From: Patiria miniata
Lineage: Eukaryota > Echinodermata > Asteroidea > Valvatida > Asterinidae
Direction of reading: 5' to 3'
Assembly (NCBI RefSeq): GCF_015706575.1
Contig: NW_024037074.1
Coordinates: 5,332,001-5,396,000 of the forward strand
Length of the DNA stretch: 64,000 nt
Positions 11,401-19,791 of this stretch are shown here, in pieces. A program made the position numbers and the translations under genes. Under the pieces are notes generated by a model. That model was not told the DNA's origin and did no database searches. It saw nothing but the letters and a program-made list of their open reading frames with translations. Each line of letters opens with the position of its first letter. Within the stretch, counting starts at the first letter, position 1.

Positions 11401-13470
11401 TTTCCATGCTCGAATTTATCGTTTGTTATGTGTAATTGCAGACTCAAGGAAGAACTGAAAACTAGAAAAATGGCGATGAAGCATTGAAGTTGCTAAATGG
11501 TTTTATTGGTCAGATCAAGACCATCGATCGATCTCTACGTTTCAGACGTCTTCTTACCTGGTGGTTCAGGAGCGTACGCACTGTGACGTTCTCTTTGCCA
11601 TTCTGGGCAAATTCTGGCCAATAGGAAGCCACGGTCTTGTCGTAGTCAAGGTGACCCCTGTCCACCAGAACAGCCATGCACAAGGCAGCCATGCCTATAA
11701 TATTTAGAGACAAGCAATTTCTAAGCAGACACAGACTTGAGAGTATTGTAACAAAATGTTCTGGGGGCGCTGCACCCAGCGATTGTAAAGCGCAGCAACG
11801 CACGCAGCCTTAATTGCTGAATTTTGATAAGTTTAATTGTATACAATTGTATACATTTGTACTACATTTGGCGCGCAGCGTGCACATGCACATATTCTTA
11901 TTTATAGTTAAGTTTAGGCAGACAAGGCCTGGTGTCTGTTTAGGTAGGACGTATACGTGGACTTACTTTTTGTGGTGAGTAATTGTGGATTTAACGTTTG
12001 TCCTGAGTAATTGTTTTATATTATTCTAAGTTCAATAAATCAGAGATTACCAAGATGGTGTGCACAGTTTCAGTTCTTGAATTACCTCTGGATGATCCTC
12101 AATAATTCTGTCAATTACGTTTTCATTAACACTCCGACGCAGAAACTAGCCCTTTTGGGGACCCAATTAGGTTAATTACCTTAATAAAAAAAAACATTTC
12201 AAACCAATTCTGGTGATCTTCCATCTAATCCTAGCAAGAGACATCCTCTACAGATATATGCAGTCACCTTTAGTGTGTGACCCCGGGTCAGGCATATCTG
12301 AGCCTGACAACCTGGGCTGCCCATATACACGTGCACAAAACAAGGTCACTTGCGGGTAGCCAGTGCACGACTTGACCACAGACTATGTATACAACATCTG
12401 TTTCCTGTCAATGACCTCCTTATTTATAGTCTACAGACATGTCGAGATTGTGTACATATAGATAAAGTGTTGTGTAGCCTCAAACCAAGGCGCTAAATAT
12501 CTGGGTCCCCGGAGGGACCCCTTACTGCAAGCGTGTTAGTAAATAGGCTTTCTGCGTCGGAGGGTTAAGGCCGTTATATTCCCCATGGTTTGGCCAACTG
12601 AATTTCCCCCTTGATTTGCTGTGTCGCGAAATCCCTGGGCCCGCTCAGACGACGTTACACAACTTTTAACCATTATGCATGGAACGCCTTTAAAGTTGGT
12701 TGAGGATTGCCTCCTCTCGTTTGGTGTTACAAGTTCTAAAACCACTTGAGTTCCCATCACAGAATTTCTTTGACAGATCGGGGCGCTCTTTTATCAGATG
12801 AAAGAGGTATGCACTTTTTTTGACCTATGATTCCTTCCCCTCCCTTTGTCGTCAACATCACAACATTTCATTACCTTTTGTAGCAGAGAAGACTACAGTC
12901 AAAGTGTCCTCCTTCCATGGCCGTCCTGCCTCACTGTCCGCGTAGCCTCCCCAGATGTCGACGACCTTTGACCCTTTGTAGTACACCGATAATGCTGAAC
13001 CAGCCGTTGGATATTCTACTCCATTCTCGAAGTTCTCCCTGTAGAAAATCCCCATGCGAAAAAAATCCCATTTCACCCCGACTCAATATCTTCTTTTAAC
13101 CAAATGTATACTATTTCAGCTTAAACGCATATAGCCTTCTCATTATCCTAGCTCATTGAAAAGATGATTTCCGCTTTCTTGAGTGTTGTCCTAAACACCT
13201 TAATTAATCTGTATCAGACGAAGTGAATTGGTTAATATCTCTCTTCGAAACTTATAAAGTCGATAGTAGGCCCCAACAGAAGCCCCTTTAAAAAGTTGCA
13301 TGTAGCCTACAGGGATAAAAAGGTTACCTGAAGAGTTTGGCGACTGGTTCGAATCCAGGCTGTACAGTTCCTGCAGTGATGATGGGACGAGTCTTGGTCC
13401 AGAGTTGCGGTAGGTACACCGTCAGCACCGCAGTCACACAGACCAGGATAGCACTCTTCATGAACGCCAT
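8415..13470 (-). CDS. Serine beta-lactamase-like (LACTB / family VIII esterase type) protein, copy B, 7 exons
   Basis: Exons on the minus strand in transcript order: 13328-13470, 12875-13038, 11558-11694, 11023-11248, 10154-10326, 8842-9084, 8415-8597. They total 1269 nt, 422 aa plus stop, with all GT-AG junctions. Intron phases are 2,1,0,1,0,0, the same as copy A. Motifs are retained: S99-A-T-K102, Y188-H-S, G368-H369-P-G-A-G-G. The N-terminal hydrophobic segment (exon 1) is nearly identical to copy A. Exons 1-3 and 7 differ from copy A at few positions, while the C-terminal half of exon 6 (about 30 residues before the FxxxE/K donor site) has diverged strongly and gained one codon; exon 4 gained two codons. 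Copy B looks intact and is a recent tandem paralogue, probably secreted or membrane-anchored. Substrate is unknown. Confidence 0.9.
9530..9815. repeat. Poly-G / poly-C bounded repeat in intron 5 of LACTB-like copy B
   Basis: A G-run at about 9541-9555 and a C-run at about 9753-9781 bracket 200 bases; the left edge is CAGGCGCGGTTCTACGGGG. This resembles the G-rich termini of the hAT-type MITEs elsewhere in the window, but I could not match a right terminal repeat, so the class is uncertain. Confidence 0.4.
9855..9990. repeat. GAGTCC-type imperfect hexamer repeat
   Basis: Runs of GAGTCCGAGTCCGAGTCC and variants (GACTCGAGTC, GAGTACGAGTCC) fill this part of intron 5 of copy B. It is a diverged microsatellite with no coding meaning seen. 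Confidence 0.7.
10506..10668. repeat. Dispersed repeat with telomere-like CCCTAA core, copy 1
   Basis: Within intron 4 of copy B, CCTAACCCTAACCCT runs are flanked by inverted ATGTTCCCC / GGGGAACAT motifs and end with GGGGAACATCGGGTAGACCC. The same arrangement occurs at 50060-50192, so this is a dispersed element rather than a random interstitial telomere scar. The core corresponds to TTAGGG on the minus strand. Confidence 0.65.
11745..12690. mobile_element. Composite insertion in intron 2 of LACTB-like copy B
   Basis: Intron 2 is 248 bp in copy A (4472-4719) but 1180 bp in copy B. The flanks align (GAGACAAGCAA..GCAGACACAGACTT on the left, TTGAGRATTGCCTCCTCTC on the right), so about 0.93 kb was gained in copy B or lost from copy A. 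The insert contains the TTAA-type element at 12130-12564. The left part (11757-12125) begins TGTTCTGGGGGCGCTGC, but I could not show an LTR structure. Confidence 0.6.
12130..12564. mobile_element. TTAA-flanked TIR element (piggyBac-like MITE)
   Basis: Ends CACTCCGACGCAGAAA (12130) and its imperfect inverse TTTCTGCGTCGGAGGG (to 12564) are flanked on both sides by TTAA (12126-12129 and 12565-12568). TTAA duplications with CCC-starting inverted repeats are typical of piggyBac-type elements. It is 435 bp, non-coding, and nested in the copy-B-specific intron insertion. Confidence 0.65.
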
Positions 13471-14250
13471 TTTTTAACGTATATGTTCATACAGACATGC
13501 ATGCATATCTTTTGAAGTATTCAACGGATGGATTATTATAATGTAAGCGACGGATTGGTCCTACGGATGTTTCATGTTTCAAGGCCGGGGCTTGGGGTTA
13601 CAAAATATAGTAGGGCTGTTAAGAAAATCAATTCTGAACCACACCGTAAATTTATCAACGACTATTTTGCATGCAGTCCTCCAGAAGTAAACATTGAACA
13701 GTCCTGCTGCACCTCAGACGTGAGTCAATGATTACCTATAGGCCTACCTGGGCGCTCCATTGTTACGAGAGATAGCAGACAGTCTTTTATTAATCCTGTG
13801 TGTTTTTAAGCTTTGCTACAGTGAAATTTTCTATCAACCCTGATTACACGTGAGTGGGTATCAATGTTGCAATCTTTTCCCATTATCTTGTGAATTCGGG
13901 GCATATTGTTTTATTTCAAGCTTAGATAACTTCCTTGTAGTCATAAGCCCATTTTATTTCATTATGAAAAGCTACATAATTATATACACGGGTTTGAAGA
14001 ACGTTTAAGAAACAGACCCTCTCAAGTACCCATTTACTCCTGGGTGGGGGGGGGGACAAAGAACCTTGCCAACACGCACCATGGCAAGCCACAGGCTGGA
14101 CTCGATCCCACAACATGCATTTTGTGCATGTGCACTGCGAAATGTTTCGCTATGGCGGCATGTTTTTCAGAAATCGGCCTCCGTATCATAAACGGTAATA
14201 AAGCTGTTCTTAATAAGTACATTTTGCACGATTTGTTTTATTAATCTAAA
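13471..14250. other. Intergenic stretch with a candidate tRNA-derived SINE
   Basis: Upstream region of LACTB-like copy B. On the minus strand about 14060-14160, a box-B-like GGGATCGAGTCC and a weaker box-A-like segment suggest an old SINE. The sequence CCTACGGATGTTTCATGTTTCAA at 13559-13581 also occurs (one mismatch) at 7170-7192. Nothing else is recognised. Confidence 0.35.
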
Positions 14251-14261
14251 AATTAATGTGG

Positions 14262-14300
14262 CCTGACGTTGCGAACTTAGCAAGTTCTTCTTCAGAGGCT
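14262..14300 (-). other. Degenerate hammerhead-like motif in the Penelope-like 3' tail
   Basis: On the minus strand CTGAAGA (fits the CUGANGA core) is followed by a perfect 6-bp stem GAACTT/AAGTTC with a 3-base loop, then GCAACGTC. The second core should be GAAAC, so one base (A to C) breaks the canonical core. Hammerhead motifs are known in Penelope-like elements. This copy is probably inactive. Confidence 0.45.
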
Positions 14301-14681
14301 AAAACAGAAATGACAGAGGTACAAACATTAACAAGGGGGTGCACACAAACAAGCAGGGATGAAAGAAGAAACACAAAAGGAGGATTAGGTGGGAAAGGTG
14401 TGGAAAGATGCAGGGGAGGGTGGATGAGAGAACAAAGAAACAAAGGGAGATGGCAAACCACAAGGGGTCTGGTATGAACAGGGGAGGGACCAGAAAGGGG
14501 AAGGATCAAAGGTCACAGGGAGTGGGAAAGGACAAAAGAGTGTGGGAGTGAAGGGGGATTATGCGGGGGGGGGAACAGTATGGAGGTGGAAAGGGATGAA
14601 AGATGGGGGAAGATGGGTAAACACAAACAATGAAGACCAGGTGGATTATCTGTAACAGAAGACAATGGAGAAAGAAAAAGA

Positions 14682-16850
14682 TTAATCATTTCCAAGTTGG
14701 ATGTTGAGACCATGTGGTTGAATAGTTCGAAGACGATTCATCCACACTTTCTCTCTGCTGAGGCGAACTGAGTCCTTGCGATGGCCAAGAGATTCAATGC
14801 CCTGCAAAATCATATCAGAAATGGAGTGGTTAGGCAGGTTGAAGTGATGACCAACAGGGGTGTCTAGTTTTTTGGTGTTGACCGTTGACCGGTGGGCATA
14901 GAAACGCTTCTTGAGTGTATTCTTAGTCTCACCTACATACTGCACTCCACAGACCCTGCAAGAAATGAGATATATGACATTGGGGGTGTTACAAGTGATG
15001 TTACCAATGGTTCTGTGGGTAGTGACAGAAGAGTGGCCAGAAAAGGAGTCAGACTCCTGGATATGAATCTGGCAGACAACACATCTGGAACTGCACTTGA
15101 AAGTACCATGCTGGGTGGGAGGGGATGCATCTAGGGATGGGACTTCAGCTCGAACAATCAAGTCCCGTAGATTTCGAGGACGCCTGTAAGCCAATGTGGG
15201 GCCGTTGGGGATGGCGCGGGCAAGGCGATCTGAAGTATGGAGGATATGATGATTGTCATTAGTGATTTTGCGAAGGGGAGGGAGATTGGGGTGAAACGTG
15301 GTAACCAAGGGAATCATGGGTTGGGCCATGGCATCAGGGGCCTTTCCCGTGAGAGCTAGATTTCTGGGGATAGCTTTAGCTCTGGCAATGGCACGATGAA
15401 CTTGGCGAGAGCTGTGACCCCTGGCCACCAAGTTGTTCCTCAGTACCTGTGTATGGCGGGAGAAATCGGAATCATTAGAACAAATTCTTCTGAGTCTGAG
15501 TGCCTGGCTAAACGCTATGCCAGTTTTGCAGTGCCTGGGGTGACAGCTGGAGGAGTGGAGGTACTGGTGGGTGTCTGTGGGTTTGGAATACAGGTCAGTG
15601 GTTAGTGAGTTGCCTTGCTTGCGGACGGTGACATCCAGAAAGTGGGTTTGGTGAGCCGAGAACTCCGATGTGAATTTGATGGTTCTGTGGAAGGAATTGA
15701 TGTGGTTAGTGAAGGTCAAGAGACTGTCCTCATCGCTGGTCCAGATGAAAAAAACATCATCAATATATCTCCACCAGATCCAAGGGCGACATGGGGCCGA
15801 GGCAAGAATGCGTTCTTCGAGGTCACCCATGAAGAGGCAAGCCATGGATGGGGCCATGCGAGTGCCCATTGCAGTGCCGTGTACCTGTAGATAGTGTTCA
15901 CCAAGGAAGGAAAAATTGTTCTTCGTTAGTATAAGTCTCATGAGGTTGCCAACATCACTGATGGGAGGAGTCGTGTGTCCTGCCTTGGCCAGAGCCAAGG
16001 AGCAAGCACGAACACCCTCCTCATGTGGGATGTTGGTGTACAGAGATGAGACGTCGAAAGTCCCAATGATGGCTGTGCTGGGAATCTGGTCCTTGATTCC
16101 TTCAAGCTTGCGTAGGAAGTCTGGGGTGTCGTGAATGTATGATGAAATCTGTGGGACAATGGGTTTGAGAAAACTGTCAATGAACAGGGAGATGCGTTCC
16201 GTGGGTGAGCCATTACCGGAGATGATGGGTCTACCGGGATTGCCAGCCTTGTGAATCTTGGGTAGAAGGTAAAATCTGGCAGTCCTACAATCACAGGGAG
16301 AAAGAAATTTGTGAGCTTTCTTGGACAACTGGTCACGTGATCGCATATCGTCAAGTACCTGTTGTATATCTCGACAGAAAGTGCCTGTGGGGTCAGAGTC
16401 AAGGCGGGTATAGTTAGTGCGATTATCCAACTGACGGTGGGCCTCATCAATGTACTGCTGACGATCCATGATGACAACAGCTGAACCTTTATCTGCTGGC
16501 TTGATGATGATGTCGGTGCGAGAGCGCAAGGAGTTGAGAGCCAGGCGCTCCTCTCTGGGGAGATTATCATGAGTCCTGTGGGGGAAGTTGTCCGGGTTAG
16601 TGACTTGGGAATTGATAACTTGAACGTATGTCTCTATGGCTGGCACACGATTCTTAGGGGGTACCCATGAACTCTTGACTCGAAAAGGTTCTGGCTCACA
16701 CGGTTCACTGTCCAGAAAAAACTCACGCAGACGGATTCTGCGGTAGTATTCCGTGAGATCTTGGCTGAGCTGAACCTGGTTCACAGAACGGGGAGCGGGA
16801 CAAAAATTGAGACCCTTGGAGAGAAGTTTGTGCTCTGCGTCAGATTTGTT
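14682..16850 (-). CDS. Penelope-like element reverse transcriptase / GIY-YIG-like endonuclease (5'-partial)
   Basis: One uninterrupted frame of about 722 codons. A stop at 16851-16853 precedes it and no ATG starts it, so the N terminus is lost. It opens with a K-L-L-S-K-G-L-N-F-C-P motif typical of Penelope-like polyproteins. Further on are K-P-A-D-K-G, the thumb/finger motif F-Y-L-L-P-K-I-H-K, the palm motif F-D-V-S-S-L-Y-T-N-I-P, and the catalytic R-Y-I-D-D near 15755-15770. A Cys-rich linker (CxxxCxxC) is followed by a C-terminal domain reading V-I-Y-L-I-S-C..Y-V-G-E, a variant of GIY-YIG, near 14930-14990. The reading frame looks intact apart from truncation, suggesting fairly recent insertion. 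Neptune/Poseidon-type affiliation is possible but not decided here. Confidence 0.9.
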   Translation of the reverse strand, partial: NKSDAEHKLLSKGLNFCPAPRSVNQVQLSQDLTEYYRRIRLREFFLDSEPCEPEPFRVKSSWVPPKNRVPAIETYVQVINSQVTNPDNFPHRTHDNLPREERLALNSLRSRTDIIIKPADKGSAVVIMDRQQYIDEAHRQLDNRTNYTRLDSDPTGTFCRDIQQVLDDMRSRDQLSKKAHKFLSPCDCRTARFYLLPKIHKAGNPGRPIISGNGSPTERISLFIDSFLKPIVPQISSYIHDTPDFLRKLEGIKDQIPSTAIIGTFDVSSLYTNIPHEEGVRACSLALAKAGHTTPPISDVGNLMRLILTKNNFSFLGEHYLQVHGTAMGTRMAPSMACLFMGDLEERILASAPCRPWIWWRYIDDVFFIWTSDEDSLLTFTNHINSFHRTIKFTSEFSAHQTHFLDVTVRKQGNSLTTDLYSKPTDTHQYLHSSSCHPRHCKTGIAFSQALRLRRICSNDSDFSRHTQVLRNNLVARGHSSRQVHRAIARAKAIPRNLALTGKAPDAMAQPMIPLVTTFHPNLPPLRKITNDNHHILHTSDRLARAIPNGPTLAYRRPRNLRDLIVRAEVPSLDASPPTQHGTFKCSSRCVVCQIHIQESDSFSGHSSVTTHRTIGNITCNTPNVIYLISCRVCGVQYVGETKNTLKKRFYAHRSTVNTKKLDTPVGHHFNLPNHSISDMILQGIESLGHRKDSVRLSREKVWMNRLRTIQPHGLNIQLGND

Positions 16851-16853
16851 TTA

Positions 16854-17240
16854 TTCTTAAATTGAAATTCTGCCTACTCTTACTCATACACTATCGTTTG
16901 GTGTTGGCATGGTCGTTGTGCTCAACATTCTAAGTAAGCACATACAAAATTATTCCTTAACGGGCGGCTAAGTAGTCGTTATTATGCACAAAATGCACGA
17001 GAAAATCCATTCTTAAGTTGCAAATCTTGCATTTTGGTCACGTTAATAAGCTTTTAGTGAAGGTTTCGCTCTTGTGCTCAAAATTCTAATTAAAGGTGAA
17101 TAATTAGCACTAATTAGGCCATTCTTAAGCATGGAATGCACAGGATTTCTCATTCTTAAACTATTGGCCATTGATTATTAATTAATCGGCGACCTTTTCG
17201 CGTTAGAATTGTGCTTGTGCGCGATATTCTAATTAAAGGT
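16854..17240. repeat. Diverged direct repeats around TTCTAATTAAAGGT
   Basis: Three loosely similar units share CATTCTTAA..TGCA, TTCGC..TTGTGCTC and AATTCTAATTAAAGGT (17084-17098 and 17228-17241). They abut the truncated 5' edge of the Penelope-like element. Class unknown. Confidence 0.35.
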
Positions 17241-17429
17241 TATTTTTTAGGGGGTCTTTATAGGCGGTGCCCCCTCCCAAACGCACGGGGTGTGACACTT
17301 AAGATAACGGTTTCGAAGGTTGGACTCCCCCACCTACTCGCTGCCAGCATTTAGTGTGCGCGACTATAATTAAACCTCACTGGTCTCTCGGACTGTTCTC
17401 AGTGGAGAGCAGCAATGAGTGCTAAAGTA

Positions 17430-17505
17430 TCTTTGCCCAAGGGCACGCGCACCATAGCCGTGGACTGGACTCGAACCCAGAAACTTCAGAATTCACTCCG
17501 CCCCC
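17430..17505 (-). mobile_element. Candidate tRNA-derived SINE fragment
   Basis: The minus strand reads TCTGGGTTCGAGTCCAG, a good RNA polymerase III box B. A box A is not obvious, so this is a fragment or an unusual head. Confidence 0.35.
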
Positions 17506-17544
17506 CGCCCCCCCCCGGGCCCCCCATATCCCTTGTCGTAGCGG

Positions 17545-17616
17545 GATTTTAATTTCGCTCGTACCCCCCGCCCTGCAAACAGGACTGCAGGGCGGGGGGT
17601 ACGAGCGAAGAATTTA
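17545..17616. repeat. GC-rich inverted repeat (hairpin)
   Basis: TTCGCTCGTACCCCCCGCCC and adjacent bases at about 17552-17577 are mirrored by GGGCGGGGGGTACGAGCGAA at about 17586-17611, with AT-rich outer arms extending the pairing. The loop is about 10 bases. It lies in a very C-rich stretch. Confidence 0.75.
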
Positions 17617-17639
17617 ATCACCCGCAGACCTGTCGTTGG

Positions 17640-17770
17640 GGGCGCTTGTCACGTGTGTAGCAGGAGCAAAGTCAACATGGCGACTCCCATGGAACGAATT
17701 TTGTATGATGAAAGCCGACTGAATTTTTTTAATTAAAAACCAGAAATCGCACACTGTAGCGCTGGTAAAA
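17640..17770 (+). promoter_or_regulatory. Weak candidate promoter or first exon upstream of FN3K
   Basis: A CACGTG E-box (about 17650-17655) is followed by AAAGTCAACATGGCG, which has good start-codon context and leads a 16-codon frame. It lies 2.1 kb upstream of the FN3K start codon and outside recognised repeats. It could be a 5' non-coding exon or promoter region of FN3K, but there is no direct evidence. Confidence 0.2.
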
Positions 17771-18097
17771 GTGTGTTTTCATTCGATATATTTTTGTGTT
17801 TGTTTTATTTAACGAAATTTGTTTTTGTTGAAATTGCTTTTGCCTCCTTCCAACTTCCAATCCCAGTTTTCGGACGCGTCGTTGAACAGTCATGCCATCT
17901 AATGAGTAATGATCTACAATGATCTACATGTTAAACAGAGAACCGAGTCAACGGTTTATGCATGGAGGTCCCATGGTTTATGTCATGAGGGATGACATTG
18001 ACATGGACCGTTGAGACTCGGTGTCTGGAGGCATAGTATTGGCATTTTGCAGTTTCATTTTAGACACCACTTCTTTTTTTGTCTACAGTACAGTTAA

Positions 18098-18612
18098 AGG
18101 GAATGTACATCATTTGCTTTTGCTGTAATTTTCAGAAATGGGTGGAATTGGGGGGTCGGAAATATAAAGCAAATATAGTTACACTAACTTTTTGGAGGTT
18201 TTGGGTTCGAAAATGCTATAAAATCCAAGAAAAACGATCATTTTCCTGTAGTCTGGTTCCCTGACTCCATATAAGAAGAAACAGAGCAGTTTACATACAT
18301 TGGGGGAATTGTAAGGTCAGGGAACCAGTCTAGCTGGCTCGTACCCGTTTATAGGTTTGTAATCGATTGCAAACAAGTGCAATGGTCAATTGGGGCCAGT
18401 ATTTGATAAAAAGCCAGTTGTTTCCAACGCTGATCGGCCGATCAGCGTTGGAAATTGATACAAAAATACCACTTTTCTTGAAAATGACAGTATACCAGGT
18501 GCCATAATTTTACAGGATGCTTTAGACTGTCATTTACCAACATCCTGTTAAGGTATTTCGCAAAAACGTGATAGTTTTATTTTTCGTTGTTTGCAAATGT
18601 TGTATATTCCCT
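18098..18612. mobile_element. TTAA-flanked TIR element (Kolobok/piggyBac-type MITE) with internal palindromes
   Basis: AGGGAATGTACATCATTTGC at the left end is inverted as GCAAATGTTGTATATTCCCT at the right end, and TTAA flanks both sides (18094-18097, 18613-18616). Inside are a second inverted pair (CTGGTTCCCTGAC / GTCAGGGAACCAG, about 18251 and 18317) and a perfect 34-base palindrome at 18421-18454. It is non-coding. Confidence 0.75.
18421..18454. repeat. Perfect 34-base palindrome
   Basis: TTTCCAACGCTGATCGG is followed directly by its reverse complement with no loop. It lies inside the TTAA-flanked element at 18098-18612. Confidence 0.95.
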
Positions 18613-18616
18613 TTAA

Positions 18617-19791
18617 GTCTATGGACAGTCACCTGACAGTTGACATGGTTGAGTGCATTGATTTACAAAGTATTTTCTATTATTAAATTAGCAAAATTGG
18701 AAGTGTTTTTCAGTCCCGGATTCATGTCTTTTCAACATTTTTTATAACGTGTGACCTTTATGGAGATGATGACAGTTGATGTTTATTGTATAATTGTGAT
18801 GTGATCATCCTTACATCACTTCATCACATCTCTTGGTGTTCCAACTTTCATAATTTTGGAACTAAAGATGGTACCAGCATGCGGTTTTCACAGTAGTAAT
18901 GCTGAGATTGTGCTCTTTTTAAATCTGTAATGAAAAAAAATTGACCATGGTCAACAAATTACTCATTTAGCTTAATCGCATCAGGATAAAGAAAAAAGTG
19001 GCATCATTATGTAACATTCTTTCCTTGATTTTCCTGGCCAACTCAAGTCTCAACTATTGATTGTGTTGATTTTCATATTTATGTCTTTGAATAAGTTTTT
19101 CCCAGTCCAAAAAAAAAGAATTTCTCTTCCAGGGTATTTGACGAACTGAAGGAGGTGGGTGTTTTTTTCTCTGGTTTTCCAAGATGGCGGATTTTTCAAA
19201 TTTTGTAGAGGATGGACTCCTTCATTTTCTTAAGGAACTGTAACCATTTGTACACACTTTTGATGGAAACAACTAAAAACACAATAGACCTACATTGACA
19301 GTATAATTTTTTTTTGAAAAATGTATTTGAACTGTTTTAAATAAATAAAACTTTGTATAAACAAAAGAAAAAGAGGTGGGGAAGATAAGCATTGTTTTGG
19401 GAAAGAATGTTGCAACCTGATGCTGCTTTTTTCTTCATATACCTGTGTCATCTCAATGAAGGTCACTCATTGCAAAAATAATGATAAACATGAATCTGGG
19501 ACTGACAAACATTTCCAATTTTGTTAGGAAATACTTCGAAAATGTTCTTGACTCTCCATAGACTTTGTACACAACCGCTGAAGTAGCGTCAGGATGCAAC
19601 ATTCTTTCCTAGTGTTTTTTAAATTTTTGCTTGGCCTTAAAGACAAGTTCATCATTTTCATAAGCTTGAGTTACTAATGACGTTGGAAAATTTTCCAATG
19701 GAAAATGAGCTTTATCAATTAAAGTCATACCAAAGCCCATTGCAGACTTGTATTTTATTATCTTTCCGACCAGTTCAAAGTTGCCTGCGTA
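18617..19791. other. Upstream region of FN3K, nothing recognised
   Basis: AT-rich and apparently single-copy within this window. No repeats with clear ends, no exon-like frames. It should contain 5'UTR and/or intronic sequence of FN3K. Confidence 0.4.

Larger units (their letters stand above)
14250..16853 (-). mobile_element. Penelope-like retroelement, 5'-truncated
   Basis: The element runs on the minus strand. The coding frame enters just inside 16850 without a natural start, and the 3' tail after the stop is pyrimidine-rich on the minus strand (14317-14680), ending in a hammerhead-like motif near 14262-14300 and an A/T-rich edge near 14230. Domain order (reverse transcriptase, then GIY-YIG-like) is that of endonuclease-bearing Penelope-like elements. 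It sits between the LACTB-like pair and FN3K. Confidence 0.85.

Noticed and set aside
11757..12145. Solo LTR
   Set aside because: It starts with TG and ends near CA, but no flanking duplication, primer-binding site or second copy was found.
600..13470. Bacterial beta-lactamase genes acquired recently by horizontal transfer
   Set aside because: Both copies have six GT-AG introns at identical positions and belong to a beta-lactamase-like family widespread in animals; nothing in base composition marks recent transfer.
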